Origin: Engraulis encrasicolus
Lineage: Eukaryota; Chordata; Actinopteri; Clupeiformes; Engraulidae
Reading direction: 5' to 3'
Assembly (NCBI RefSeq): GCF_034702125.1
Contig: NC_085875.1
Span: forward strand, 44,547,270 to 44,611,269
Length of the DNA stretch: 64,000 nt
Below the pieces are notes generated by a model. It was given only the letters and a program-made list of their open reading frames with translations. It was not told where the DNA came from and did not search any database. Shown piece by piece: positions 22,457 to 34,070 of this stretch (positions within the stretch are counted from its first letter, which is position 1; each line of letters opens with the position of its first letter). A program made the position numbers and the translations under genes.

Positions 22457-22724
22457 TGTGTGCATGTGTGTGCGTGCGTGTGTGTGTGCAGACTTTGCAT
22501 GTGTGTGTAAAGTGAGTAACAGAGAGACAAAGTTGAACTCCGGTTCGCTACTCCCATGCTCTCCCTATCCCATGACGGCAAGCAAGTCAGATAAAATGCC
22601 TGCCATAAATGAATTAGCCTTGAAAAGCACAATGTCCCTATTTCGACTTCCTGCTCTGTGCTGCGAGGAGGAGAGGGAGATGTGTGGGGCAGTAGAGAAA
22701 GAGAGAAGGGCAACAGGCTAATGG

Positions 22725-23014
22725 AAGTGGTTCCCAAACTGCGGTTCGGGACCCTTGTGGGGGCCGGGGGAAGAGTCGCAGAGGCACTGAAGGGGGGTCA
22801 CGGACAAAAGGTAGTAGCAGTAACAGTATTGACTTGTATGGTTAATAGATGCATTTGTTGTCCTGTGAATTTCTAGCAGTATTATCGGACAAACTATTAA
22901 TGGAAAATCTAGCAATATTACTAGACATAAATTTGCCTAAATGCAAGGGGGTCACGAAAATAATTCTTAAGTCCAAAAGGGGGCTCCCCGCTGAAAAAGT
23001 TTGGGAACCACTGG
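22725..23014. mobile_element. hAT-type MITE, AGTGGTTCCCAAACT termini
   Basis: Ends AAGTGGTTCCCAAACT and AGTTTGGGAACCACT, with perfect 8-bp target duplication GCTAATGG at 22717-22724 and 23015-23022. Confidence 0.92.
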
Positions 23015-25921
23015 GCTAATGGAAGGCCCATGTGGCGGCGGTTGGTTGCCGTGTCGACGGTCCTCGTCTGCCTCTGATGGAGGTGAAGACTGAGGGAGTC
23101 GAGGGTGGAATGTGCAATGGAGGGATCTAAGTGGTGGATGGAGAACAGATATACATCTTCTCCTCTTTTTTCCCCCTCCACCACCGCTCTATCTTCTTCT
23201 TTTTTCTTCTTCTGACTTTTCCCTTTTTTTCCCCTCTCAATAATTCCATTCATAAAAAAAAAACACGGCTGCGGTTTCTCTCGGGTCTGAGGCACAACCG
23301 TAAAAAAAAATGACCTCATGCTTCTTGGTTTGGCGGGAAATCAGACAGCCAACATGGAAACACCATGTAGCTGAATGGAGTTTGGTATGGGGTGGTCTAG
23401 TGGAGTGGTGGGGTGCAGGAAGAAGAGGGCAAAAGACAGACGATTCTGAGGAGAAGGGTGTTGGGTTGTGGCGGGCCCGGAGGCCTGGGGGCCTACCATG
23501 AAGCACTTCATCTGGGAAATATATTTACGGCCGTGACACAGAAGCGAAGTCTTTCATGGTTCATAAAGTTTCCTACATGAAGCCTGCAGCGGAAACCAGT
23601 ACGACTGCAGGGCTTAGGAGGACCTGCAAGCCATGGCCAACCCCAGCACCCCCCCCCCCTTTTTTTTATAAGGCAGAGTTGCTCATAACCAAACTGTAAA
23701 TCGGTTAAGTTCAATTTGAGGCCAGTTTGCAAAGAGTAATGGGGTTCACATAAAATACAACACAAAATATATTGCCTTTCTAACTCGCCACAGTGGTGAC
23801 ACAATGAGAAATGGCACTTTATGTAACTTTTTCACATCAGGTCTATTTGGAGAAGATGCTGCAGTTTTCTCACCCCATAAATAAATCAGACCCAATCCAT
23901 GCAACATTTTATGTCATTATGCAATGCTGTGCGCTAAACAAAATGACAGAATGAAGCACCTTTGACTCCTTTTGACACCTATTACTCTGCATGCAAATAT
24001 TGTGATGCTATTTTTACTTAAATGTCTGGGTGCTAACAACAAATGTTAAGTTATCCACTCATTGGCTACAAAAGGAAATCTTGACACGTTGCATGTTTCG
24101 ACAGGTTTCAAAGCCTTTGCACACCATCACATTAATTTAAAATGTGATTGACAAGGATGGTACTCTGCTTGTCTTTCCATTGAAGTTGTGAAATGTATAC
24201 ACCATATTTAGAAACGATATTCCCTTTATGTATAGTGTCAATTTTACTTAGAGTCACAACAAGGCTGTGCAAGACTGCAATTAAGACGCAATGTAGGTTA
24301 AATAGTGTCTGATAAAACACAGTCCTATGTTTGACAGTCATAGCCTATTATACATCAGCAACTTGACTCACATAGCTCAATTGTGTCCCAATCATTTAAG
24401 CAAACAAAAAACTAATATCTCAGTGACATCAGTTTCTGGTTATTAGCAACATGAGATCATTTTGTGTCAAGATGTGTTAACTAATTCCAAGTTTTGCTGG
24501 AAAAGGGAAAATGTGTCTCCTTTCACCAGGGTGGTTTAAATATGTGTAGGCTAATACGTAGCCTATATCGGGTTAGTGCATAAGTACAGCTAAAAAAAAT
24601 CCCTTACCATTCCATTTCAGGCCTAAAGGCTGATATGGTCACCCCTTAGTGCAAACCCAGTAAGAGATGGCCCCTCTTATAAATGAGCAGAATGACAATG
24701 ACCAAGGCGTAAGGTATTAGAAGAGGCATATGCTCTGTCATAGTGGTGTAGTGCTATGGTAGTAAGAGAAGCTTTTTCAGTGACTACAGTGTTCCACTGG
24801 TGGAATGGTGTACGTTAAGTGAGGGGCTGCTGCTACAAGAATCCTTCCTCTTTGACACCAGACAGTAGCCTGACCTGCATGGACCTGCTGTCACTCAAGG
24901 AATTAGTCAAGACACCAGACGGACTCACCGATCACATGACTAACTGCTTGTGTTTACAGTCTATGGGCTATTGAGCCAGTGTTGAGACCAGACGTCACTC
25001 ACTTGAATTGTGACGTGTGGACAATGTGACAGAACTTTGCAGCAATTGGAAGTGTGGCATGCCATAATGTTAATGTATAACCCAAGCATAAACACACCAG
25101 AATATCCTTTGTGCAGGAAAAAGGTTCTATTCTTCCAAGATTCCCTCATTTTGCAAATGTGTAGGCCTGCTGTGTTTTGCCAGCTTCAAACTGAAGACTC
25201 AACTAGTCAGTAGGGCTGAACAACTTCCAAAAATGTAACTTTGTCTGTGAATGCATAGACCTATCTATTCTTTCCTTATCGTCCCACAAACAAAACAATA
25301 AAAAATGTTGTAGTATCACTAATTTGCCCTCTGTCTTTGTCTTTAGGGACATTTTCTCACTTATTCATCTTAAAGTCACCAGACCTAGTGCCTGCATAAT
25401 TTGTTGCACATCCCACAACCAACTGTGCAGCCATTTAAATCCATTCAGGCCTATGATTCTGAGAGCAGATAGGACTTTTAGGCTACAATTTCTTAAAACT
25501 TTTTCTGCATTTTTAATTGTTTGGATTTGTTTTTTTTAAATGCTTTGTTGCTTGTTTTGTTGTATATTATGTTTTAATTTTTTTTGTCTTATTTTGATTA
25601 AATTGCAGGAATATGGATATAGGGGAAAAAAAATACTAGCTATCATGAAGCAGCAAAGTAGACTACTTTTCGCACAAAAATGGCTGCAATCTCTCTCATC
25701 TTCCAAGTTATCTCCATTTTGTCCACTTGTGAAAATAGCCTATGGGGTTGCTGGTAAAGGAGAGCATTTTTGAACGACTTAGTGCCATGCTATCTAGTGT
25801 AGTCAGTTAAAAATCTAAAAGCTGCCATTCTGTTGTAATTCCCATTCATTCCCAAACAAAGTTCCCCTGTGAGCACAGTTATTCCTTCACATTTGAACGC
25901 GTGGAGCCGGTAACAAGCCAA

Positions 25922-25929
25922 AACCGGTT
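25922..25929. promoter_or_regulatory. Grainyhead-type site AACCGGTT upstream of odc1
   Basis: A palindromic match to the GRHL consensus about 70 bp before the TATA box. Further CCGGTT half-sites are at 25906-25912 and 25956-25961. Match to consensus only. Confidence 0.35.
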
Positions 25930-25995
25930 CTCACATGGGATTGAAGAGATAGAAGGCCGGTTCCAGCTGGTATGTTGCCGTGGAAACGCCTAAAC

Positions 25996-26004
25996 TATAT
26001 AAAG
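25996..26004 (+). promoter_or_regulatory. odc1: odc1 TATA box
   Basis: TATATAAAG, about 30 bp before the expected start of transcription near 26028. It is followed by a leader exon with a good donor at 26153, in the correct place and orientation for the odc1 promoter. Confidence 0.65.
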
Positions 26005-26027
26005 TGTGGCGTTCCTCTACCGGCTTC

Positions 26028-26152
26028 CACTCCAACTTGAGCCAGGCAGCAAGGCGGTGTACTACTGTATGACGGCTTCTGGGCGAGAACAAAGTATCAC
26101 TTTTCAAGGATTCAGATCTAATGGGGAAAAGTCTTTGTAAATGCTTTTAAAG
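26028..26152 (+). other. odc1: Probable odc1 non-coding exon 1 (approximate 5' end)
   Basis: Begins about 30 bp after the TATA box (estimated) and ends at AAAG|GTATGT. It holds two short upstream ORFs: 26069-26140 (23 residues) and 26121-26150 (9 residues). The assignment rests on promoter position and splice-site quality; no transcript was seen. Confidence 0.55.
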
Positions 26153-27154
26153 GTATGTAAACTATTTTACTTGACTACTACACCAACCGTTGAATAGTAA
26201 TGCAGAATTAGCTTGGAAAATAGAAGACTCATTTTGCCGGTTGTCGAAGCCGGTCGCTAGCTCTGCTATCTAGCATGGATGCCGGTTCTTTTCTTTTTTT
26301 AAACGCCATGCGATTCAGGCAGGCTTTTGTTGCTTGTATTTTCTATTTTGTTGTATATGTCAGAACCATGTTCAATCTTCACAAACGTCTAACATATTTC
26401 TGTACTGCCAAGATGACACCTCTACTTCAAATGAATGGCGTGCAACGTGGTCTCTTCGTGATGTGCGCGCTGTCTTCAGCGCAATTCTCGACTTCCACGA
26501 TTTGAATGAGATGTTGTCAACCTAAACTTGAATAATCCGACTGTAAAACGAAGTTAATCTTTTGTCTAAACGTACGTGTAAATGGTTGAATGGTTACATT
26601 GATGAATGGCAACATATGGGGGCGTTTAGGCAAAGGTCCTTCAAGATGTTTTAACATAAGTTGTGCTGCGTCTATCTGTCGACATTCAGGGCGTATCATT
26701 GAATTGGTAGTTCCAGGCTATTAGACCGCGACATCACTGAGTTAGAGAGTATAGTACCTTTATTAATAACGACGGAAGTGAGGCTAAAGTAACTAAATCT
26801 TAAGATATTATGCTTTTATTTACAATTCTGAAGTCGACATCTGGTAGAGGCAACTGCGCAACAGTGAATGCGTCAAAATGCGTTGACTGTCACAAGGTTT
26901 CTCCATGAGCAGTGAGAAAAGATGTCCCCCCCCACATGCCGGTGCCGGCCGGCGCGTGGACACATGCATGCTGCCTGTGCGGTCTTCAGTCGTAAGAAGC
27001 GCTCAGGAAAAGGGGCGTCCCTCTCCATCTGATTGGCCGTTGCAGATCGAAGAGTTTAGTGGGCGGCTTTCCATTGGTCCATTTTCATGCAAATTTCGTC
27101 CGAAAGGGCCCCCCTCAATTGCCACATCCTGCTGTCAATGCAGTTCAGTCTATC

Positions 27155-28095
27155 CACAGACCTGTATTAACCTAGACTGGCAATGGGCGGTTCTAGCCAG
27201 TGGCAGCTTTTCGGATTGACTGGGCGCAGCCATCTTTGCCTTTTTCGCGCCCTGTGGGCGCCTCCCACAGACGTAGCCCCGCCTAGTGGAGACTATCGCA
27301 GCTGTGACCCATAGGAATGCATACGATTTCAAACGGTGATTACAACGTTATCAAAGTGGGTTTCAATCATTTTTTGTAAGATTTTGACAAGTCGTAACGT
27401 CTAAATTCTCACTCCACTAATGAAATAACCCTCACTACCTCCAAACGTTTTATTAGAGAGCCTGAAGCTGAGCGGTCTTGCCAGATCGGGCGGTTTCCCG
27501 CCCAATCGGGGCCGTTGAGGAAGGCGGTCTGTGGGTAAAAATGGACGAACATAATCAGTATTATCTGGCAACCCTGAAGCCGACTGTTTTCGTTGCCGCT
27601 TATGCAGGTTTGTGGATATTTGTGACACTGAATCGGCCATGCTTACGTGTGTAAAGCTTATTTTATGTACTTAACTCAGATGTAATGACAACTGTGTATA
27701 TAGGTATGTATATTTCTTAAATAAGCCGTACGTTTTCAGTGAAGCTACCGGAAACTATTATTAATACCCCCCCCCCAGGACGCTGAAGGTAACCTAGCAA
27801 CAACACGGCACAGCACATTGCAGCTGTGAAAATAAGGAGCCACTTGAGAGCGAGACTTTTCTAGAACATTAATTTATACTAGTGCTATTGTTCTAAAGAC
27901 GTTACACATGGCCTGACCCAACTTAACTAGTGAACCAGTGTTGCAAAAAATATATATTTTTAAAACCCCATCGGTGCATGACGTCATTACGTAATTACGG
28001 GAGTCTCCACCAAGATGGCAGACTACGATTCTGAGGCTCTGAGAAATCCGAAAATTTCGAGGGGCATTGCCAGTCTAGGTTAATACAGGTCTGTG
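27155..28095. mobile_element. 941-bp DNA transposon (8-bp TSD) in odc1 intron 1
   Basis: Perfect 31-bp terminal inverted repeats at 27155-27185 and 28065-28095, starting CACAGACCTGTATTAACC. Perfect 8-bp target duplication AGTCTATC at 27147-27154 and 28096-28103. No transposase frame. The 8-bp duplication fits hAT or P superfamilies; I cannot choose between them. The perfect termini suggest recent movement. It carries a consensus CRE (TGACGTCA, 27979-27986). Confidence 0.95.
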
Positions 28096-28474
28096 AGTCT
28101 ATCTTTATCTAGAATTATTTGCCATAGAAACGAACAGTGGCTTGTCTGTTTGCTCATCCTTGGTAGTGGAAGAAGTTATCTGAAGCGTTCAGCGCTGGAG
28201 AGTTAACCGGCTGTGGGAGGTTAGGTTACATTCCAGTTCACGGGCTTTTACCGGAATTGAGGAAAGTTGAAAAGAGAGACGTCACGCGCGTGTAAAATGT
28301 CACCCTACACGAGTCGGAAACGAGCTCACATTCGATTCACGAAGCCTCGTGACTTATTACGTATCGTGCTTTATTGAACAGTAATAACATTGTATTGCAA
28401 CAACACGACAGTAAAAACACTCACAAACAGTTGAGTAACAATTGTTCCCCCCTTCTATGTTCCCTCTACTACAG

Positions 28475-28626
28475 AATCATTACTTGGAAACATTGCACAC
28501 TGGCTGCTCTGAAGGGAATGGCCTTGAGTCTTATCTGAAAGGATTCAATTTCACTGGAGAACCTCCTTGGCAGCTGCTCCTCTACACCTGATAAAGCCTA
28601 AATAATTCCATCTCTTTCTAGTCCAA
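28475..28626 (+). other. odc1: Probable odc1 non-coding exon 2 with a six-codon upstream ORF
   Basis: A strong pyrimidine tract and acceptor (CCTCTACTACAG, ending 28474) and a consensus donor (GTAAGT at 28627) bound a 152-bp segment. It contains ATG at 28518 in good context (G at -3 and +4), followed by MALSLI and TGA (28536-28538). Mammalian ODC1 also has non-coding leader exons. The exon is predicted from signals only. Confidence 0.55.
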
Positions 28627-28973
28627 GTAAGTTAAGAATTGCACGGTGTAATCCTATTGAAAAGCAATGCATTTTATGCCTTTTGTATGTGTAAAAAAAA
28701 GGTGACAGCGCATTACATAAGATCACAGTTTGGACTATCTTAATATTTGCCCTGCAGCGCTGTCAAACAGTAGTTAATTGGTGTCTTTAACTAGTCTAAA
28801 TTATTTTACTGCCTGCAGTAAAGAATATTGTCTTTCTTGACACACTATATGCAGTATACAACTGCTGCAGAGAAGAACTGAAGTTCTTCATATGGTTATA
28901 TATGTGGACCTGCTTGCTCACTGTCTTTTTTCACCCCCTCTCTGCAGTTCATTTGCAATCCAATCTTGGAATC

Positions 28974-29075
28974 ATGAGCTCTTTCACTCCCACCGACTAT
29001 GACTTCACCTTCCTGGAGGAAGGGTTCTCTGCATGGGACATTGTGGAGCAGAACATCAACGAGCTGTCCATGTCT
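28974..29075 (+). CDS. odc1: odc1 coding exon 1
   Basis: Acceptor CTGCAG ends at 28947, giving 26 nt of leader. The ATG at 28974 is the only in-frame start. 34 codons ([20 protein letters not shown] onward); donor GTAAGT. Confidence 0.95.
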
Positions 29076-32000
29076 GTAAGTACCTGACATCACCTCTATG
29101 CAGTCTTGTCTTCTCTTCTTTGTGTCATTTTGCTCATTGAATGAGGTCTTTCTCACACACACACATACACTTGTGGCGTTTTTTAAGATGATGACCATGT
29201 CTTGGTTTCAGGATGACAAGGATGCGTTCTACGTGGCGGACCTGGGGGACGTCCTGAAGAAGCACCTGCGCTGGGCGCGCGCCCTGCCCCGCGTGCACCC
29301 CTTCTACGCCGTCAAGTGCAACGACAGCCGCGCCGTGGTCCAGACGCTTGCCGCTCTGGGAGCGGGCTTTGACTGCGCCAGCAAGGTACGGCATCCTCAC
29401 CACTTGCTGCTTTCCTTCTACCCGTGTCTTTGTACTTGAAGGGAAAGTTGTTTAAGTTTGCAGTAGTTATTAGTTATTTAGTTATTACTTAGTTGTTAAG
29501 CCATTCGAAAGACATATATTCACGGTTTATTTATTCATTTATACACATTTACACTCATACACACGGACGGGCCTCTAGTCCAGATCAACTTAGTTTACAT
29601 TGAATTTGTTCCACATACACTGATGCGCTAACTGGTTTAGAGCAGGCTCATCGCTAACATACTCCCTTGGGGTTGTTCTTCTTCAGACGGAGATCCAGCT
29701 GGTGCAGTCTCTGGGCGTGGCGCCTGAGCGCATCATCTATGCCAACCCGTGCAAGCAGGTGTCCCAGATCAAGTACGCGCTGGGCCACGGGGTCCAGATG
29801 ATGACCTTCGACAACGAGGTGGAGCTCATGAAGATCGCACGCTGCCATGGCAACGCCAAGTAAGTCGCCAACGTCACCCAAGGCCGAAGCTCACACCAAA
29901 AGCAAATTGTGTTTGTAGGGAGCAGTTCACAAAAAAAAGTACAATATCTGAGTGCAGTTCACATAAGATGCAGCTCGGTGCTTTAACTGTTTGGCAAGGA
30001 AGCATTGAATGGCTACCCTGGACCAGGTTTGTCGAAAACACTGTTGCTAACTAATTAGCAACTTACTAGGTTTCCAATGGGAAATTGCATTGCAACCAAG
30101 TAAGTTGCGAACTTAGTTAGCGACGATGTTGTTGAGAAACGCACTCCAGATCGGCAGTTGTGTATAAACATTAAAAAATGCTAAATGATTTCCGATGGGT
30201 CGGCATAGTGTCTTATTGAGTCGCTTGCATTATAAACTTGTTAATTTTTAAACTCTTGGGTGGAAATTGGGCATCAAAGTGGGCTATTTCTCTGAGTAAT
30301 CAATCAAAAGGGGGGTTATGCTAAGCTGCAGAGGCTGAATATGATGATGTCTGAGAATGGTTTCGCTTTATCAGCTGATTCTTAGTGATGCCACGATTCT
30401 CTTGGCTATCTGATTCACCCCAGAAAAAAACCCTTCTCTTCACTTAGATTACACTCACCTTTGTCTTGACCTTTTGTTCTGAATTAGCAGTGTAAACATT
30501 GTATTTGCGTGGGAGTCTTTGACATTTCCGTTTCTGTAGTATGAAAAAATTCTGTGCACTTAAGTGTTTGTTAATGATTCAAATCTTACATTTGGTTGTG
30601 TATGGTACAACTGTGTCTAACTTGTGCGCCTATTTTTTTGTGTGTGTGCTTTGCCAGGCTGGTCTTGCGCATTGCCACGGACGACTCGAAGGCGGTGTGC
30701 CGTCTGAGCATCAAGTTTGGAGCCACCCTGAAGAACAGCCGCGTGCTGCTGGAGCGGGCGCGGGAGCTGGGCCTGGATGTCATCGGGGTCAGCTTCCACG
30801 TGGGCAGCGGATGCACCGACCCGGAGACCTACACGCAGGCCATCTCCGACGCACGCTGTGTCTTCGACATTGGGGTACGGGTTGTTTTTTAAAAAAATTA
30901 AAATTATTTTTAGACTTTCAATCAGCAAAAACAGTTGTCATTGCACACTCAATAGTTTTTGTAAAATACATCACCAATAATTTGGCTTCTGTCTTCATCA
31001 GGGTCATTTTATTTTCATATTTACCAAGGGCAGTAAATAGTCATGTACTTTAGCTCTAAGCTATAAAGTAGATATATGCAGGAATCAAACAGAATGAAAA
31101 GTCCCTTTAAAAAATGTAGGAAACATGTAAAAATGTGCAGAAGAATTTCATGAAGTAATGGTTTTCTGGATGTCTCTCCACAGGCTGAGCTGGGATACAA
31201 CATGACCCTCCTGGACATCGGAGGCGGCTTCCCTGGCTCAGAAGACACCAAGCTGAAGTTTGAGGAGGTACGTACATGTCAAATATGTTGGATTATATCA
31301 AAGTCACATCATTCAGTACCAGTTGGACATAACATGCTTTTGAAATTAGACTAACCTGCCCTACCCCCTTGTTAAGAGTTAACATGACATTTAAGGTGGT
31401 TTTGACTAAGATCCCCCCTCCTTGTTTTTGCTTCCCTATAGATCACCACTGTGATCAACCCTGCACTGGATAAGTATTTCCCTGCTGACTCCGGGGTGCA
31501 GATCATCGCGGAGCCCGGCCGCTTCTATGTGGCCTCTGCCTACACGCTGGCCGTCAACATCATCGCCAAGAAGGTGGTGATGAACGAGCAGTCGGCCTCT
31601 GATGGTACGTAGACGCAGACCAAAGAGTTGAACCTTTTAAGGCTGAGAGTTTTTTAGCAATATTGAAGAATGTAGAATGGTGTGAGTTCACTCTTTAAGC
31701 AGCAATGCAAGAATCTGATTCTACATCATATTCTATGAGGCCCTAAATTCTTAACGTGTCATTGTGAAGGCATTCTAACAGTACACATTGAGTAGACAGC
31801 AGATCATTTAGGGTGAACACGCCCTTGTTGCCTCTCGCTAACGTCTTGCCCTTCCTCTTTCCCCTTCTCCAGAGGAGGACGATGGCTGCAACGATCGCAC
31901 CCTGATGTACTATGTGAACGACGGGGTTTACGGGTCTTTCAACTGCATCCTTTACGACCACGCTCACGTGCTGCCAACCTTGCACAAGGTGAGGTCCTTA

Positions 32001-32953
32001 CGTCACCCGTCTACTACACTGGTGGACTTACAACGCTGTTATATCACCACATTCTTCAGTAGTAATCAACGTACTAATCCAAATGTTTTTGTTAATACCC
32101 GTGTAGAAATCCAAGCCTTTCAGCACATTTTTCAGTAGCAACCATTCAGTACTCAGTCACACATACTTAGAGTTCTTGCCTGTCTAGACACCCAAGCTTA
32201 TTGTTATTACCACATACTGTACCTACGTACTAATCAATGTACTAACAACATGGCTTTCTCTTCTTATTTGTCCTGTGTAGAAACCCAAGCCAGATGAGCG
32301 CTTTTACCCGTGCAACATCTGGGGCCCGACATGTGACGGCCTGGACCGCATCGTGGAGCACTCTGTGCTGCCGGACCTGCAGGTGGGCGACTGGCTGCTG
32401 TTTGAGAACATGGGCGCCTACACCGTGGCCGCCTCCTCCACCTTCAACGGCTTCCAGAGGCCTGACATCCACTACGTCATGTCCCGCAACGCATGGTACG
32501 CTGCCGCTCACTACTTCTGGCCCTTTTTGCTCTAAATTTCTGTCTCCTATGAAGGATTAAATATTAGGGAGGGGGATACGGGAAGGCAGTGAGTGAAACA
32601 TGCCAAGTTATTAGTAACTGGACTTCTATTAGATGATTAATAGCTTTTCACCTTTCATCCACGTTGTCTTCCGTTCTGACAGTGAACATAAAGGTCCTTA
32701 CAACTTGGCTCCTTTGACTACCATGCCCTGGATTTGAATATATGATTATCTTGAAAGACATGAAGTTATTTAACTAAACCAAACTATGTTTTGGTATGTC
32801 ATTTGCAGGCAGTGCATGCAGCAGATCCAGGCCCAGGGGATGCCGGCCCCTGTGGAGGAGCTGAGCCAGGGCAGCATGCCGTCCTGCTGTGGGCGCGAGA
32901 GCAGCCTGGAGGTCCTGGCCAAGCCCTGCCCGCCCACCCACGTGCTGCTCTAA
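28974..32953 (+). CDS. odc1: Ornithine decarboxylase (complete, nine coding exons)
   Basis: Decarboxylates ornithine to putrescine, the first and rate-limiting step of polyamine synthesis; a cytosolic PLP-dependent homodimer. Exons 28974-29075, 29212-29385, 29687-29859, 30658-30874, 31184-31267, 31442-31604, 31873-31988, 32281-32495 and 32809-32953 join in frame to 462 residues (human 461). Visible landmarks: PLP lysine K69 in [17 protein letters not shown] (PLP-stacking His), the phosphate-binding loop [14 protein letters not shown], and the catalytic Cys near 361 in GPTCDG. These active-site motifs are all conserved, which argues for an active enzyme rather than an antizyme inhibitor. The C-terminal tail (ending PCPPTHVLL) diverges from the mammalian degron. 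It is regulated post-transcriptionally in animals by polyamines and antizyme (family knowledge). Confidence 0.98.
29212..29385 (+). CDS. odc1: odc1 coding exon 2
   Basis: 58 codons beginning [13 protein letters not shown], containing the PLP lysine (AVKCND). It is GC-rich (third-position C/G), unlike the flanking introns. Confidence 0.97.
29687..29859 (+). CDS. odc1: odc1 coding exon 3
   Basis: [20 protein letters not shown] through [12 protein letters not shown]. The last lysine codon is split AA|G by the intron (donor GTAAGTC). Confidence 0.97.
30022..30149. repeat. Short foldback repeat, GAGAAATGCACCCC family, copy C (odc1 intron)
   Basis: CCAGGTTTGTCGAAAACACT ... GTTGAGAAACGCACTCCAG, with the AATTGCATTGCAACC core. 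Confidence 0.68.
30658..30874 (+). CDS. odc1: odc1 coding exon 4
   Basis: [17 protein letters not shown] through [10 protein letters not shown], with [13 protein letters not shown]. Mammalian ODC1 may split this stretch differently; here it is one exon of 72 codons plus one base. Confidence 0.97.
31184..31267 (+). CDS. odc1: odc1 coding exon 5
   Basis: 28 codons, [20 protein letters not shown] and onward to KFEE; carries the glycine-rich PLP-phosphate loop. Confidence 0.97.
31442..31604 (+). CDS. odc1: odc1 coding exon 6
   Basis: [18 protein letters not shown] through MNEQSASD; contains IIAEPGR. Ends one base into a glutamate codon. Confidence 0.97.
31873..31988 (+). CDS. odc1: odc1 coding exon 7
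   Basis: [20 protein letters not shown] through VLPTLHK. The acidic EEDDG segment replaces the slightly longer acidic loop of human ODC. Confidence 0.96.
32281..32495 (+). CDS. odc1: odc1 coding exon 8
   Basis: [20 protein letters not shown] (catalytic Cys) through [20 protein letters not shown]. The final tryptophan codon is split TG|G. Confidence 0.97.
32809..32953 (+). CDS. odc1: odc1 terminal coding exon
   Basis: 47 residues ([20 protein letters not shown] ... HVLL) plus TAA at 32951-32953. This is the C-terminal region that in mammals directs antizyme-stimulated proteasomal decay. Confidence 0.95.
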
Positions 32954-34070
32954 GAGCCTCAATAGCCACCCGCACCAGGCACACTGTAACAAACAAAACA
33001 AAAGCTGGCTTCAACTCAGCTTCACCGAACCAACCACCCACCATCCCATGCACATAGTGTTGTTCATGCACCCGGCTCCCTTTCTGTGCAGTTCCAGAAA
33101 GCCGCTTTGCTAACTTTTGTTTGCAACTTACTGGTAGCAATGCAACTTCCCCTTGGCAACCAACGGAGTTGTGAACTGGTTAGCAATGACGCTTTTGAGA
33201 AATGGGGTCCAAAATGGCAGTTTTTTTTAATAAAACAGTGTTTTTTTGTCACTGTCATTTGCCACCAGTCTGCAATATATTTAACTGCTTTATGTAGATT
33301 TCGAATGAAAAGCCCACTTATGGTAATGGGCAGACATTTCATTCATACATTTGGTGACTCGCTGTGTTTTTTTGTTTGTTTGTTTTGTTTTTTACTTTTG
33401 TATTTGTTTTTTATGTTTGTGGGGCCACTCACTTGTCACCCATTGCAGACACGCAATCATCCTGTCACACATTCTGTGTCTCCAGTATGGTTTTATTATT
33501 GCTCTTATTTTATTTTAATGTTTTATTGTATTATTTTATTATTTTATTTTATAGTTGCATCAAAAGGCCAGTTACTTGACTGGGAGCATGAAGGGGTAAA
33601 ACATTTGGCATGATTACCATTCCCAGTATGAAGGATGTAGGTTCAGTCCTGATGCGCTCCTTAATCTCGAGCACCGCCTTTGTGACTTAACTGAAGGCGG
33701 ATCTCCGTGGATGGCAGTTTCATAGAGAGCTCATGAAAAGAGATGTGTGGAAGCGTGTCAGGATATGGCTGCTATAAGTATATTTAAGTTATAAAGCCTC
33801 ATTCTCTATACTGAAATGTGCACATATGCCCTTCATATTCCACCTAATTTCTACTCTCCTTTGCTTAACTTTTTTATTTTATTTTAATGTATTACTATGT
33901 GCTAGTAAGTGTTAATATTAATAAAAGCATATAGTTGCTGTCAACAATGCATCTGGAAATGGACTGCGGAAGAGCTGGGATTGCATGTATAATTTGCTTT
34001 CCTATGGAAACTTTTAAACAAATTTTTGTATTTTTTTTTATAAATAATAAAACTATGTAGTTGAAATATC
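32954..34070 (+). other. odc1: odc1 3' UTR with several poly(A) signals
   Basis: AATAAA occurs at 33229-33234, 33920-33925 and 34046-34051. The last is followed by the T/GT-rich TGTGTGAGTGT at 34070 and is the likely distal end. A foldback repeat (33093-33210) sits just upstream of the proximal signal. Confidence 0.65.
33093..33210. repeat. Short foldback repeat, GAGAAATGCACCCC family, copy D (odc1 3' UTR)
   Basis: TTTGCAACTTACTGGTAGCA, ATGCAACTTCCCCTTGGCAA and TTTTGAGAAATGGGGTCC correspond to the other copies. It will be transcribed in the odc1 mRNA if the distal poly(A) sites are used. Confidence 0.65.

Larger units (their letters stand above)
10118..25900. other. Intergenic region between nol10 and odc1, no gene recognised
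   Basis: No splice-linked coding exons or conserved protein motifs were seen. The content is transposon remnants, one SINE, microsatellites and unique AT-rich DNA. ORFs at 12395-12757, 18642-19283 and elsewhere show no family motif. Confidence 0.6.
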
